DNA of 64,000 nucleotides. Origin: Labia minor (Eukaryota; Arthropoda; Insecta; Dermaptera; Spongiphoridae). The stretch covers positions 33,445,787 through 33,509,786 of the forward strand of contig OY720346.1 of assembly GCA_963082975.1 (NCBI GenBank). The letters are read 5' to 3'. The notes under the pieces are model-generated. The model had not been told where the DNA came from. It searched no databases and saw only the letters and a list, made by a program, of their open reading frames with translations. A program made the translations under genes and the position numbers. Positions 1 to 12,704 of the stretch are shown here, one piece after another (within the stretch, counting starts at the first letter, position 1; the number at the start of each line of letters is the position of its first letter).

Positions 1-299
1 TGATTTTAGTAATAAATAAATATTAAATAGTCATTGCTTTTTTCTTTGGTGTACCTCTAAATTTTTTTAATTTGATAGGTGTACCTTGAACACAAAAAGT
101 TTGCGGAGAACTGACTATAAACACGTGGAGACAGAGAGAGGGAACGTGAGAGAAGCTGTAAAGTGGATGAAAGGAGAGAGGGGAGACGGTTAGCTCACAT
201 TTCGTGCCACGTTCTTTTCAGATAAGGGGTATTGTGGGCTATGAGGGTAATTGGAAACAAAGGGCATTTTGAGTAAGGAAGACGGGTTTAAAAATTGTT

Positions 300-953
300 C
301 CTCATTTACAATTAGACAGATAGGGTTCCTGCTTTCTGCAAAAATCTCTATGGCCTCCAGCGCGTCTGTGTGTGCCTTTATGCATTTCTAAACTGCTCAT
401 CCAATTGCCACCGAATTTCGTATGTGCACACACCTTATCCCCGGGAAGGTTGTTATGCCCTTTACCATGACCTTCAAGGTCAAATAAGGTCAAACTTGAT
501 TTTTTCCATTTTTTTAATGTCTGTAAGATTGGAGACACTGAAGGGTCAACAGAGCATATGATTTCAGGTATGTCACTTACATGAAATCTGTACACGATTT
601 TGTGTAATACGAATAACACAAGGTTACATAGGAACCTGCCTTAAGCGGAACGGCGCAAAAGAAGTGCCCATGGATGGAGCGCGTAGGGGCAGCGTGATGC
701 GCGACTTCAACAAGGGAGGGAACGAGCCCGCGAGGCGCGTGCTGTAGAGACACAGGGAAATCGCGCCGCACGACTTCAGCAACTGAGGGAACGAGCCGGA
801 GCTTCTCGTACAGAGGCATTATATCAGTGTGATTTCCATCGCAACAGAGGGGACGAGATATGTTAACGGCTGTCACACATTCGGACTTCCTTCTGGAAGC
901 TTTCTATTATGATCCCGGGAAAGATTCCGGGCAACGCCGGGTACTTTAGCTCG
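300..953 (+). mobile_element. Non-autonomous Helitron-like repeat
   Basis: This G+C-richer block of about 650 bp stands out from its A+T-rich surroundings. Its right end carries three CCGGG/CCCGG blocks at 913-941 that can pair as a short hairpin (CCGGGCAACGCCGGG at 927-941), followed ten bases later by CTCG then T. Canonical Helitrons end in a hairpin followed within about 10 nt by CTRR and insert before T, so this looks like a slightly mutated CTAG-T end. No Rep/helicase coding is visible. The left boundary is uncertain: the G+C shift begins near 300. Open frames on both strands show no recognisable domain and probably arise because G+C-rich sequence has few stops. The class is inferred from the terminal structure only. 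Confidence 0.45.
468..482. promoter_or_regulatory. Palindromic nuclear-receptor-type motif TGACCTTCAAGGTCA
   Basis: The 15-mer is a palindrome apart from its central base and contains two AGGTCA half-sites. The right half, TCAAGGTCA, matches the consensus of FTZ-F1/NR5A and ERR-type orphan receptors. A third AGGTCA half-site follows at 487-492. It lies inside the Helitron-like repeat, so it may be a motif spread by the repeat. Function is inference. Confidence 0.3.
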
Positions 954-3159
954 TAATAAATATTATTAATTTAATGTTTATATATTACCTAATTGTAAGA
1001 GTGTAAACTACTGGTTCTTTTAGATGCTAAATCTTAATAAAAATGTAAAACATAAATGAAATAGAAAATTGCATTGGTTTGCAAATAAATTCTTCATTAT
1101 TAACCAATAAATCATATCACCCAAAAATCAAATTGTTATTTGATAAAAAACAAAAGATATTAAATTTTTCTTAGTTGTCCTTATAGTGTCAACTACTGGT
1201 ACATTCATCTTCTATTAAAATTAGTCTTTGTAAGAATTCTGATATTCACATGATGTATTTATTTATTTATAAATATAAATGATTTTTCTATTATATCTGA
1301 AATGAAATTCGTTCATAATGAATTGTGTGAGTAAGAGAGAGGGAGTGAGTTATCTTTAATTGACTTAAAGAGCAGGTAGATCTGATGGTTAATTGTCCTT
1401 TAGACAATAGTGGTTGGGTTTATCTTGGCACTAAATAATAATACACAAGAGAGAGGATCAAATAACGCTAGTTGACATGACATCCTTCTGCTGCTGCTTA
1501 AATGAAATCATTAGAACCGTTCAATAAAGGGATATCTATTCCTAAGAGGAAGAGTGAGAAAAATAAAAAAATTATAGAAATAAATCAATAATTATTAAAT
1601 AACTGATTTCCATATTTAACATATAATATTAAAAAGAAACTTTTTCATTAAAATTGTACAAACAAAAGTGAAACTTTGCATCAGTAATTTTAATAGCTCT
1701 ATTAATGTTAATTAAAATTATTATTATAATTATTATAAGCAAAATTTTATCCACATTGTTAAATTTATTAAAAGATAGAAAAATACTTACTTTGGACCAA
1801 ATTAATAATTAACATAATTGGTAAAATAAGTGTATAAATAGAGTGTTAAGTGAAAGTTGTGTATCATATATTGAATAAATATTTTATTTAGATTTCATTA
1901 TTTTCAAAGATTTAATTTTTTTAATATAATTAAGTTAAAATAATTTTTAATATAATCACTATTGATTTATTTATTCAGTTATGCGCATTTTGGTCTTTTT
2001 TATTTAATTTAAATTATTGCTAATAGTCAAATGCGCATAAAGCATGCAATAAACAGTAACACATTGTATTTTTAAATATCTATATATATTCGTATATAAC
2101 AATTAAAATTTAATGATATTTACTTTTATGCTTTTTTAGATAATGTGATTTTTATTTGAATTTTATTGAAATTTTTGAAATAGTACCCTGGCCACTTTTT
2201 GCCTAAAGGGGTCCCTGGCTTGTTGTTGGTTACCCTTTGAAATAAGAGAATCAATAATGTGTTTAATCTGTAACATTCTATAGATAACAGGTTGTAACGA
2301 TGACAACGATGGTTGATCAAGCGTATCAAATGGGAAACCAACCGAAAAACGGGATTCTTTTTTTATAGAATGGCCGTTTTTTCAATTCAACACCCTCCAC
2401 CCACACGTCATCCCCTGTTTTCCCTGAATCCCATTCCTATCACACACAATTCACCGCATCCATCCACTATTACACCACTCCACTTTTTTTGTTACAACCA
2501 TAACCATCTAAACTCAATATCTCAATTGAGTTACTTAATAAATAAAAAAAATCTGTTGTTTAGAATCAATTAAGGAAATTCTTAATTATAATTTATTTCA
2601 ATTATAAATAAATAAATAATTTATTAAATAAATTAATTATTAATAAATTATTTAAAATATTACTTATAGTTTATAAAAACAAAATAAATTTAATAAATAA
2701 GTTCCAATAACAATTTAATATTATAATATTTATTAGGAGACTAGTAAAATTTAAGGATAAATTGATAAATCCATTAAAAAATTAGAACTAGAAAAGATCA
2801 AAGAGAAGTTAATTAATTGGGAGGCCAAATGGGAAATAATAAGTATGTGGGTAGTTTAGGTGCGATATTTAGGAAGTTTAGGAGAAGATAAAAATTGAAT
2901 CCATGAGAAGAAGATTTGTTGGAATAATCTTCAGCCCCAGTAAATATCTGTAACACTGTAACGTCCTAGCCATAGATGATAGATAAGAAAATGAATTTTA
3001 TTAGTATTTTTGTGAAAATATATTATATAGAAATTTAATTAGGAAGAGTATATAATACTTAAATAGAGTCTCTCAGCTTTGATTGCATAGAAAATTACTT
3101 AGTCTGAGATGCCTCATTTCACTAATCTTTCAATTATATGATTTCCATTTTTAAATACA
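954..3159. other. A+T-rich intergenic DNA
   Basis: No gene or recognisable repeat seen. The one long frame (2313-2573) is a low-complexity pyrimidine-rich translation without domains. Confidence 0.5.
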
Positions 3160-3190
3160 GTACCTGGTTTACAGAGCCGCGGCTTGGTAC
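3160..3190. repeat. G+C-rich hairpin with GTACC/GGTAC ends
   Basis: A GTACC...GGTAC outer stem encloses AGCCGCGGCT, itself a palindrome. It resembles the hairpin at 44731-44760 and may be the end of the same repeat family. In a eukaryotic repeat landscape this is more likely a Helitron-type 3' hairpin than a transcription terminator. Confidence 0.35.
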
Positions 3191-3499
3191 TTTAAAAAAA
3201 TTATTCCTTATGAAATATGAATATTTAATATTAAGATTATTATTTAAAATAAACAAACGGAAAAATATATGAAACAATTTCAAATAAGTTAAAAGAATAT
3301 AAATTAAAAAAAAGTCATAAAACATATAGCCCTTAAATGTAATAGTAATGATGCACAGAAAGACAGAAAAGTATGACCTGTGGATATAACATTATATATA
3401 TTTCGTAATTTGATTACAAAATATTATTAAAATAAATATTTTATATTTTATTTATAATATTTTGTATTTAAGGAAGTGCTGTCCTGTATTGCCACTTTT

Positions 3500-4112
3500 A
3501 CCGACCGACGATAGTAAGGGAGGTATTGTTTTCACACCAAATTTCACATGTGGAGATTTTTACATATCTCCACGAATCATGCATTTTCTTAACAGAAAAA
3601 AGTATTTTTAGCATTATGGCTGTCCGTCCGTATAGATGTGTACAGCTTGAACGGCTCAACGGATTTTGATGAAATTTGGTTTATTTACTTAATGCATGAG
3701 TATGATGAATTGATCAACTTTTGGTATATATCCGGAAACTGGAAGTGGTAGTATTACCGATCGACGTTAGAGGAGAGGGTTATTTTTCACACCAAATGTC
3801 ACATGAGGAGATTTTTTTACATATCTCCACAAATCATGCACTTTGTATTGGTTTTATCCTCTGAAAAATCATCTGCATTAGTTTTTTGTTAATTTAAAAT
3901 TATATGACGTCACCCAGCCCTTCATGACGTCACAGCTAGCTCTTACTTATATATTTTAAATAAAATAAAATCAAAAATATTTATGTTATATCCATATCTG
4001 TTTTTTATTGCATTAATAGATACATTTAAATTATTTGAAATTGTTTCTGTAGCTGGAAATTAATTTATTTCAAACCGTCGGTCGATTCTGTGCCTGGCCA
4101 CAGGTCAACTTA
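3500..4112 (+). mobile_element. Family A repeat (HINE/DINE-1-like), copy 1
   Basis: Nearly full-length copy of the commonest repeat here. Order: ACCGACCGACG at the 5' end; hairpin GTGGAGAT...ATCTCCAC; TCCG-rich microsatellite (short here); a second copy of the 5' module beginning ACCGATCGACG; a pair of TGACGTCA-type palindromes (mutated to TGACGTCACC in this copy); a 3' subterminal inverted copy of the start (here mutated to CGTCGGTCGATT); and a 3' hairpin of the form ACCTG/CAGGT, ending AACTTA. It is flanked by T on both sides. There is no coding capacity. Inverted subterminal repeats, a 3' hairpin, an internal microsatellite and T^T insertion are the hallmarks of Helentron-associated elements, so class membership is inferred from structure. 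Confidence 0.6.
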
Positions 4113-5176
4113 TTTATTATTATAATTCCTATTTTAAATCAAGAAAAAACTAACAAAGATGATTTTTCTGGGGTCTGAAACCAATACTTTTAACCAATTT
4201 TTCTTTATAACTATTATCTTTGGTGTGGATTTCAAAAAAAAATCCTTAGAACAGTTTAATATTTCAAAAATACAAATATATATATACATTTTAAATAGCA
4301 TAAGTAATCAGATTAGATAGATATAATTTAATATATTTTATTTTAAACAATTAAAATATAAATTATTATGATAAAATAAATAAAATAATAAATTGATTAA
4401 TTAAATCTCTAACGGAAAATTATTTAAAAATGATTATTTATCTATAATATTTTATTGATATTTTATAATTAACTTTCCTTTTATAGAAATGTCTTATTTT
4501 AGAAAAAGGTAGATAAAAAAAGAGTTAGATTTTTAAATATAGAAATGTTTTCGTGTAATCAGGTGTTTACTTGTTTTTATTAATAGAATAAAAATTAAAT
4601 TATTCTTAAAACAGTTTATATTGTTTGTATCTAGTAGGGGTTGTTTTTAACTGAATCAAAAGCATCACGTTTAGGAAATTTAACTGTTTTACGAGTGGCC
4701 AAATGCAGGTCAAATTAATTCCTTTTAAATTCTCAATGATCTCGCACGCCTCCGCTGATAAAATTGATAGATAATTTTCTAACGACATTCTATAAATCTT
4801 TAATCACATTGACCTATGAACTTTAAGTAAAATGGTCGTTATCTCTCACAACACCTTTAACATTCTTAATCACATACACATATACACACATTACTATTTT
4901 GTTATCTCTTCACAATGTATAATAATAACTACTCGCTTATAATAAACTAGCTGCTCAGAGCTCCTTCGTCGCTCTTCACATCTAGACGGGGGCTCCGCCC
5001 CCTGTACCCCCGAGTGGTACATAGTATTTGGTTGAAAGTAGTAAAAGGTTTTCATCCATTTTGTTTAAACCAATGTATAACATAAAACATTCATTTCTTA
5101 TTGTGTGATTATTTAAAATATATTTTAATTTATTTAGTAAATTAATTATATATATTATTATTGAATATGTTATATC
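4113..5176. other. A+T-rich intergenic DNA
   Basis: No gene recognised. A short G+C-richer patch near 4985-5020 (including GGGGGCTCCGCCCCC) can form a hairpin. It sits within a stretch starting near 4945 that looks like the end of a further repeat, which I cannot classify. Confidence 0.4.
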
Positions 5177-5570
5177 TATCTACTCGAAAGTTCTTGGCAG
5201 CTACAACCACATTTCTCCAAGTGTCCCCGGTGACCTCATCTTTCTTTGGCCAATAAATGCTGGAAAGAATAATCTGAATCTACTCTCATCTCCCAGGGTC
5301 ATAGACCATGCGTGGCTCAACGGTACTCGAAAGTTCTTGGCAGCTACAACCACATTTCTCCAAGTGTCCTTATCCTGAGCCTCTGTTCCATCTTTCTTAC
5401 GTCATTCCCTGGTGTCCTCATCTTTGGCCCATAAATGCTGGGAAGAATCCTATTCTCAAATACTCTGAATCCATTCTCATCTCCTAAGATCATAGACCAT
5501 GTCTCACACTCATATAATACAACAGACAAAATAATTGTTTTATATATTTTAATTTTCATTCCCTTTGATA
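5177..5570 (-). pseudogene. RTE-like LINE 3'-end fragment (with local duplication)
   Basis: The minus strand encodes a degraded C-terminal piece of a non-LTR retrotransposon polyprotein: KIKIYKTIILSVVLYECETW followed by a FRVFENRIL block (5344-5559). This is the region after the RT domain seen in RTE-type elements of many arthropods. The extreme 3' sequence occurs twice: the stretch starting TACTCGAAAGTTCTTGGC appears near 5181 and again near 5325, with a related middle, so part of the 3' end was duplicated or two fragments lie in tandem. No intact ORF remains. It matches the 3' ends at 8030, 45917 and 57445. Confidence 0.6.
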
Positions 5571-5639
5571 ATAATTTTGATGAGATAAGCCTCTTTACTG
5601 CATGATAACAGGCGTTATATATGTAAGACCAGACTGTGA

Positions 5640-5808
5640 TTACATATATATTATAAATAAAATAAAATTAAAAATATGTATGTTCTATCCATATCTGTTT
5701 TTTATTACATTAATAGATATATTAAAATTATTTGAAATTGTTTCTGTAGCTGGAAATTAATTTACTTCAAACCGTCGGTCGGTTCGGACATGGCCACAGG
5801 TCAACTTA
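5640..5808 (+). mobile_element. Family A repeat, 3' fragment
   Basis: Only the last third of a family A element is present: the block starting near the usual CRE-like palindromes, the conserved A+T-rich segment, the 3' subterminal repeat ACCGTCGGTCGGT and the 3' end GGCCACAGGTCAACTTA. The CRE-like pair itself is largely lost. Confidence 0.6.
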
Positions 5809-6640
5809 TTTATTATTAAGTTCATTTATTAATTTTTTTAGATCATAGTTAATTCCCTCCCTTAAAATAAAAGAAGTAACTATTCAAATATGGAAAGAAT
5901 AAATACAAAATAATTTAAGTTAAATATGATTTAAATATTTTATTAAATTAATTAAAATGAGAACTTTTAGAATAAATTATTTAATTGAAATGATATTTGA
6001 ATATTAGAATTTAAAATAAAAAGTTAAAATTTATAATAATTCTTTGATTGCTAGTTATATACATTGTGTAAAATGAGTCCGCCAGTCAGTGGGCCACGCC
6101 TGGCTCTTGAATGAACAACACGGAGAACTATATATAAACTTTAAATCTCTCTCTCTCCCGCTCACACACACTCTCACCTCTCTCCTCATCCCCTCCACCT
6201 CTCATTTCTTAGTTATTTCAATTTCCACAAATTGTCTAATTTTTAAAATATTCACTAATTTACTTTCTATTTTTATTCTTTAATCCTTAAATAATATATT
6301 TTCTATTTTATGTTAAAATGTAAATAACTTACATTTTAACATATTAAACTATGACAGCAAAAAAGTAAACGAATTACATACATACATACAAACAGTCTCC
6401 TTTATATATATAGATAAAGATAAATATACGATATATAAAAAAAACAACAAATATCTATATGTTTATTTATTTGAAATTAATATTTTAATTTATTCTAAAT
6501 TGTTTATTATTTATTTAAGATGGTAATTATTATATGATAAGCACTCCTTGCAGTAGAATGAGTGGACATTGAAAAGGTAGCGGGAGATGCATAATAATGA
6601 TAATAATCTAATAATCTCTAACACCTCCTCCGAAGGTGCC
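5809..6640. other. Intergenic DNA with CT-rich tract
   Basis: No gene recognised. A pyrimidine-rich tract lies near 6147-6215. A run near 6070-6120 (GTCCGCCAGTCAGTGGGCC) is less A+T-rich and may be a repeat fragment I cannot classify. Confidence 0.4.
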
Positions 6641-6913
6641 ACATGGTGGGAGGTAGTGTAGCTGGCTCACATTCTCGTGAACCCGGGTTCAATTCTCAGA
6701 CCTGGAAATGGGATTTTCTCTAGCTGTGGTCGGAGACAACCCAGTCTCTGTGATCAACATTGGGAAGCTACTTGATAAAAAGTAGTACCTTCGATTAAGA
6801 AAATCAAGGTAAAGGTAGATAGGACCCGTTCTACTGATCATAGGACACCTAATTGATACAATTGACTTAATAGGCGTTGTCCTTGCATAGGACGAACTAG
6901 TCAGAGTTTTTTT
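6641..6913 (+). mobile_element. tRNA-derived SINE, type I
   Basis: The head resembles a tRNA gene with an A-box-like TAGTGTAGCTGG and a B box GGGTTCAATTC, so it would be transcribed by RNA polymerase III. An unrelated body of about 190 bp follows, with the block AGGACCCGTTCTACTGATCA, ending in a T run. The body recurs at 34195-34425 in the same orientation, which shows dispersal. It has no coding function. Confidence 0.65.
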
Positions 6914-7483
6914 TAACACCTCCTCCTCATTTCACACTTTTTAATTTTCTACTCTTGTAATTTTTACTTTTCTTTTTCTTTCTTTCTCTCACACACCTCT
7001 CTGATCTTAATAAATTATTATAATATAATATATTAAATATATTTATTGAGTTTAAAATAATAAAAACTTATATAATAAAAATTTCAATATAATAAATATC
7101 AATTATCTCAATTTATAGTTAATTCTATGTATTTAATTTTTTTTACATATTTTCTTTGATTTTTTTTTATTTATGTAAATAATATTAAAATCGATACAAT
7201 ACATTATTTTGATTTTTCATTCAATACAAATTTTTTTAAAAAAAATATAAAAAGAAAGAAAAAATTTAAAAAAAAAATCAGAAATGGATGAAGTATCTAT
7301 AAATTGAAAATGATTATCATTTGAAACAACTTGAGGAGATATAAAATAAAAAGAGACATATAATTTTTATTTCAATCTATATTTAAAAGTGAAATGTTTA
7401 TTACATGAGAAGGAATATATAGATTGTTTTAGTTTCCATCCACTATATTCTTCTTTATTAGATTTTTATATCCATCAAAGCTA

Positions 7484-7522
<39 letters not shown>

Positions 7523-8029
7523 TTTTCAAAAAAATACGAAGTGAGTATATTTGATAGATTGAGTAAGAAATGAAACTTAACTTTTACCCTTTAGATAAGA
7601 TAATGCAACAAGTTTTAGGTGAGTGGATTTTCTGGCTCATTCATTCCCGAGGCTGTAAAATAAAATGTTCCTATAGAAATACCACCACATTCAACAACAA
7701 CAACTTCTTGTTGAATGAGAATAGACAGAGAGAGAGAGAATGAGAGAGAATAACTTCACTGTTACACATCAAGAACAATGTAAGCAATTCATTTATAATA
7801 TGTAGTCATTAAAAGTTATTGAAACTCATTAAAGGGTAGTTTAATTGAATGGTAACATTATCATCCTAATATAGAGAAAGATTCGAGTTAGCGGAAGAAG
7901 AAAGGGGGTATACAAATTAATTTTGATCGTAACTTTTCAATCAAAAATTGATTAAATACATTAAAAAGAAATATATTAGAATCATTATGAGAGTTGCAAT
8001 TTCAAAATCGATAACAAACATTATTATTA
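6914..8029. other. A+T-rich intergenic DNA with TA microsatellite
   Basis: No gene recognised. It contains homopolymer A/T runs and a TA dinucleotide repeat at 7486-7519. Confidence 0.5.
7486..7519. repeat. (TA)n microsatellite
   Basis: About 17 uninterrupted TA units. Confidence 0.9.
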
Positions 8030-8372
8030 TTATTATTATTATTATTAAAGTAAGATGAGGTTCGGGGAATGGCGGAGACTGCATAAAGATGAATTGCATG
8101 ACCTCTTTGAATCTCCAGACATAGTTATGGTTATAAAATCGAGAAGGCATGGCACGTGGTTAGAATGGGAGAGGAAAGAATGGCGAAAAATATATTGATG
8201 GGGAAACTGATAGAAAGACCAAGGACGTGGTGGGTCGACAATGTAGGAAGGGACGTGAGAAAGTTGGGAGAGGGTAGGAGTTAGATGGTTATGGCTGAGA
8301 ATAGGAACACATGAAGAAATGTGGTTGCCAAGAACTTTCGAGTTCCGTAGAGTCACAGAGATTCATAGATAG
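8030..8372 (+). pseudogene. RTE-like LINE 3' end
   Basis: The plus strand encodes the degraded C-terminal tail of an RTE-type polyprotein (KDELHDLFESPDIVMVIKSR, then a frame-broken arginine-rich tail) and the conserved 3' terminus ending in GAGTTCCGTAGAGTCACAGAGA. It is a 5'-truncated, inactive copy, typical of LINE insertion. The same segment is at 45917-46236. Confidence 0.65.
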
Positions 8373-9539
8373 AATCATAATAATTTATAATAACAATCAC
8401 TATACATTTAAATTATAAAAAATTGAAAACATAACAACAATTATTAATGTTATTATAATTTTTAAATATGACATTATTTTAATTAATTGATTCTTTTTTC
8501 AATTTATTTAAATTATTTATTTATTATAGATTTTTACTCTTCTTTATGACTTATTCACAATTATAGATAAAAAGTATTGAGTAAGACCTAATGAGGGAGA
8601 AATAATTTTAAAAAAATCTAGATTATGTTATAATTCATTTAAAAGAACTGAAATGAAATTTTTAAGTCTTTCATGTTTATTATAAATTCTAATAATAATA
8701 ATAAAGTAATTGATATATTATTTGACTATTTGTTATTTAATGTTAATCAGAAATAAATAAATTATTAATTTAAGTATTTAATTTTTATGTTAAAATTTAT
8801 TATTACAAAAGAATGTAAAGTTGATTAAATGATTAATCATAATTAGTAATAAGGGGAAAACCTATAGATAATTTTAAATAGGAAAACTTTGTAATTAATT
8901 GGCAAATGGTTGTTGAATTGTTCTTTATATTATCTTTAGTACATATAAACGTATATATAAATCAGACAAAAGCAACTTGTATTTTGCAAATTTGATTAAA
9001 TTACAACCATTTCGGGGTTGATGGGACCCGCATACGCTTTTAATATGACGTCATTAGTAAGACGAGCTGCCATTAGAGAAGTTGGTCTCAGCAAAATCAA
9101 AAGCAAACTTTCAAAGATATATAACATTTACCTATCTCTCTCTGCTATTAATATTACTACTATCACTACTGCTAAAACTTGATATTTTAATCACTTTAAT
9201 ATTAATAGTAGAATATATTGTATACCATATACATGTGTGAAATATTACATCTATAAAATAATTTGCAATTGAACAATCTGTAGTTTATCTTCAAAAGGTT
9301 TTGTTGAGTGTTTTTTTTCCAAAGATTTTGAGATCATTCTGCTTAGAACACTCTAGGTACGAGTAGATCCACTTATTTTTTTATTTCTTTTTTGAACGAA
9401 CATTTGTGATTAGAACTGAGTACTGATAAATAAATAAATGATGTGTTTATAATCTATTTTTGAGGAGTATATCAGGTCGAATGTAATTAACTGACTCATT
9501 TGTGAGACAATTGTAGTAAAGAACGGTGGCTTTAAACTA
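8373..9539. other. A+T-rich intergenic DNA
   Basis: No gene or repeat recognised. Confidence 0.5.
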
Positions 9540-9959
9540 TGAGCGCAGGTCAATAAGTCCAACTTTTTGATAAAAAAATTATTTTATTTTTCAACGTAGC
9601 CTCTTTTGAACTCTTTACACCTTCCAAAAAATAAAATTTGTCGAGGACATCTTTGGTGCCGATTCACCCCGAGCGTTGTTTAGTCTCTGGTGTGATGTGG
9701 TGGATCAACGTTTCATCCACGGATACGAAGCGCAAAAATTCGGTTTCAGTAATGTTTTTTTCCCCGCAAAAAATAATGCTTAATGAGCACACGAAATTTA
9801 CTTTTTTCTTCTCAAATCACGAGGTAGTCTGCTATTAATGGATTTCAAACAAAAAGAGCCAGCTGATACAAATTTCGACAGGGGTCAGCTGATAGTTGCC
9901 TACATCTCATTTAAGAGACCGGAAATGCAAAAAGTATTGGACTTATTGACCTGCCCTGG
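9540..9959 (-). pseudogene. Internally deleted mariner element
   Basis: A 420-bp element bounded by inverted ends sharing CAGGTCAATAAGTCCAA (starting 9545; reverse complement ending 9954) and flanked by TA on both sides, the mariner target duplication. On the minus strand a transposase remnant reads SVDETLIHHITPETKQRSG and then continues directly into a C-terminal-like tail. The first part is the classic mariner block around the first catalytic Asp (VDETW.HHYTPETKQ). The second and third catalytic residues are deleted. It could only move in trans. Confidence 0.7.
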
Positions 9960-10649
9960 TATTGATAAAAATTCAAATTTGAAGTTCTTTTGATACTTAT
10001 AATAATAGTATGTACTTGAATCAAATATTAATATTATTATTATTACTCTTACAAATTCGATTATATTTATTAGTCCCCAATGCATATTTCCTCTTTCCCT
10101 TTTCTTCTCTTTATCTTCTCTCTGCTGAGCATCGAATCTTATTTTTTTCTTAGGAAATTTCGCTTGTTTGCCTTCAAGTACTAAAGTAAATGTGAATAGA
10201 GGGAGAATAAAGCAGTATCTAAAATCCAGGTCAATTGATCCCCCGTTCAGATTTTTTTTTATATAAATAAAAAAAAAACGATGAGAGTGAATTTATTAGC
10301 ATCTAGAGTGTAGTACACCTTTTCTATAACATTTTTTCATTCATACTTTCTCTCAAAATGTTTTTTCACATATATGACTTTCCGCGCGAGCATTCTATAT
10401 TATTAAGATTATTATTTAAAACAAAAATTAATCAAGTAATATAATAATTACACCATTAATAGATATTTAATGTGATTCAAAAATATATTCATATAATAAA
10501 ATAATAATTTGAATAATAATTATAGAAATGAAAGAAAAAAAATTCTACTTGAAGACTTTTCATAAATTTAAAATCATTTAAGGCATAATTAATATCTAGT
10601 ATAATAAGATTTTCAATGCTTTTTTCAAATACTTATAATTACATTTTTC
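9960..10649. other. A+T-rich intergenic DNA
   Basis: No gene recognised. Confidence 0.5.
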
Positions 10650-11140
10650 ACCGAGGTATTATTTTCACACCAAATTTCACATGTGGAGGTTTTTTTTAAA
10701 TATCTCCACGAATCATGCATTTTGTTAACCGAAAAAAGTATTTTTAGCATGATATCTGTCCGTCCGTCTGTCCATTGTGTGTCCGTATAGACGTGTATAA
10801 CTTGAACGTATTTTGATAAAATTTGGTATATTTACTTAATGCATCAGTAACATAAATTCATCAACTTTTGGTGTATTTTCGAAAACCGGAAGTGTTAGTT
10901 TACAAAGTATTAATTTTATATTCATTGACCCCCAATATTTCACTTAAAAATATAGTAGAAATTAATAATTGAGTAAATAAACTAAAAATAAAAACCAAGA
11001 TAATATAATTTACTCATTTTAATTCAAATTTTAAAAATAATTTTTTTTTTTTGATATTTTAAATATATATATAATGTTTTTGGAAATTAATTTATTTCAA
11101 ATCGTAGGCCGGTTCTGTACCTGGCCACAGCTCATATTTT
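10650..11140 (+). mobile_element. Family A repeat, divergent and rearranged copy
   Basis: The 5' module is recognisable, with the cap reduced to ACCGAGG and most of the ACCGACGATAG block deleted. Then come the hairpin, the TCCG microsatellite and the block ending CGAAAACCGGAAGTG. The middle with the CRE-like pair is replaced by unrelated A+T-rich sequence. The 3' end (CCTGGCCACAGCTCA) is present but mutated. It appears older than the other copies. Confidence 0.55.
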
Positions 11141-12120
11141 TATTATAAGTCATAAATAAGTTTTATTAGGAGAGATCGAATTTTTAAGTAAAGGATTGGG
11201 ATGAACCCTTCATCTTAGATTGGTATTTTTTCTTTAATTGTGAGAGAATTTGGCCTCTAACTTTTGTAAAATGTATTGAATAAATTTGTCTGGTTTCTAA
11301 ATTTGAAAACGCCTGTGATTATTTTTTTTTTTTTGCTATTTTCGAAATCGAGTTGAGTAGAAATATTTTAAATTAAACCTAATACATAACACTTAATTAA
11401 ATATACTTTATAGAGTTTCAGTTTATTTGAATTTCCATTACATTTCCAAACTGAATCCAAAGCTCTCTTTTTAACATCAGTCAGTGTGTGCAGCTGAACC
11501 CTTTTACCTTTATTTTCTCTTCCTCGTATTATTTAATTTATTTATTTATTTTGTTTAATTTATTTTTATTTTCATTTCATAAATTTCCAATTTAATAATC
11601 ATCTCTTTTAATAAATTCTGGAGGATTAAAATGAATATATTTTAGATTATATTTTTGATTTTAACATTTTTTTGTTAAGTTAATGTGTGTCTCTTTCATG
11701 TTTGACCACGTTTATGTGTTTGTATATTGGGATTTATTTTCAAATATTTTTTTTTTAATAAAAAAAATGTAAAAATACTCTTTGGTAGAATTAAAAAAAA
11801 TCGTTTTAATTTTTAATTTCTTTTCATTGTCTCTTATGTTATATGTTTAATTTATACGTATTACCTGTCGTGTTTATTGATATGATGTTTTCGATATCTA
11901 ATTTCATTTCAATATACCTAATGACACGAACAGAATATGTTATAAAAAATTCTTAGCTAATTGTTGCAAACAAGTCCTTTTAAAAAAATAATAGTACAAT
12001 TCCAAAAGTGTCTGTTACATGGAATAAAATCAGAAATAATATCTATTAGTTTGTCTAAGGGGAATAATTTAAAAGACAGAAAGTTTTCAGAAAAAGAAAG
12101 AATAAATTTAGAAAAATTAG
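11141..12120. other. Intergenic DNA with one weak coding-like frame
   Basis: No gene recognised. The frame at 11961-12120 translates to a lysine-rich peptide of protein-like composition and is cut by the family B insertion. Without homology I cannot call it a gene. Confidence 0.3.
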
Positions 12121-12538
12121 CTGGAGTGTCTCCACTCGACTATCTCGCAATTTGAATTGGATTAAATAACATAATATATTATATTTAAATTAAATTTATT
12201 TAATTATAAATTATAAATTAAAATTAATAGATAATATTTATTAAACCATCGCATGTTTGGAGCGTGAGATTTGCAGTGTTAAAAAATTAATTCCGGTACT
12301 TTCAGCGATTCAATCAAGCTGTAGTTATAGCACTTTTAATCATGTGAAAAACTATCAAACATATATCTTTATTTTTACGGTCACTTTAGAGGAAACAAAA
12401 TCAAAACGTTGTAGGTAATGACCCACTTTCGGTTGAGCTACATTTCTCAAAAGTTGATAGAAAACAACGAATTTTGAATAATGTCCATGTACCAAATTTT
12501 ATGATTCTAGCTCAAACCGTTTTTGCGTAATCTTGTCT

Positions 12539-12596
<58 letters not shown>

Positions 12597-12704
12597 ACAT
12601 TTTTCTCAACCTTAGTGAAAATGATTCAGGAACCTTCAAAACGTATAAAAACATCAAAATCTCAACATCGAAAATTTTCGTGATCGCAATACTATCTCTG
12701 GCGA
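12121..12704 (+). mobile_element. Family B repeat (HINE/DINE-1-like), copy 1
   Basis: It starts CTGGAGTGTCTCC (a small hairpin), followed by the subterminal repeat ACTATCTCGC at 12139-12148. An A+T-rich block, a block around TTCCGGTACTTTCAGCGATT, a CA microsatellite (12541-12593) and the 3' segment GATCGCAATACTATCTCTGG follow. In complete copies the 3' end is a perfect hairpin, ACTATCTC-TGGC-GAGATAGT, whose right arm is the inverse of the 5' repeat; here it is truncated after GGCGA. An open frame across the microsatellite is spurious. Helentron-type class is inferred from structure. Confidence 0.6.
12541..12593. repeat. (CA)n microsatellite inside family B
   Basis: About 26 CA units. Other family B copies have a different simple repeat at this place: an interrupted CA tract at 50181-50212, G14 at 21564-21577 and GT on the reverse strand near 52195-52215. 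Confidence 0.9.

Noticed and set aside
577-876. 99-codon minus-strand frame at 577-876
   Set aside because: No recognisable domain; it lies in a G+C-rich Helitron-like repeat where stops are rare by composition.
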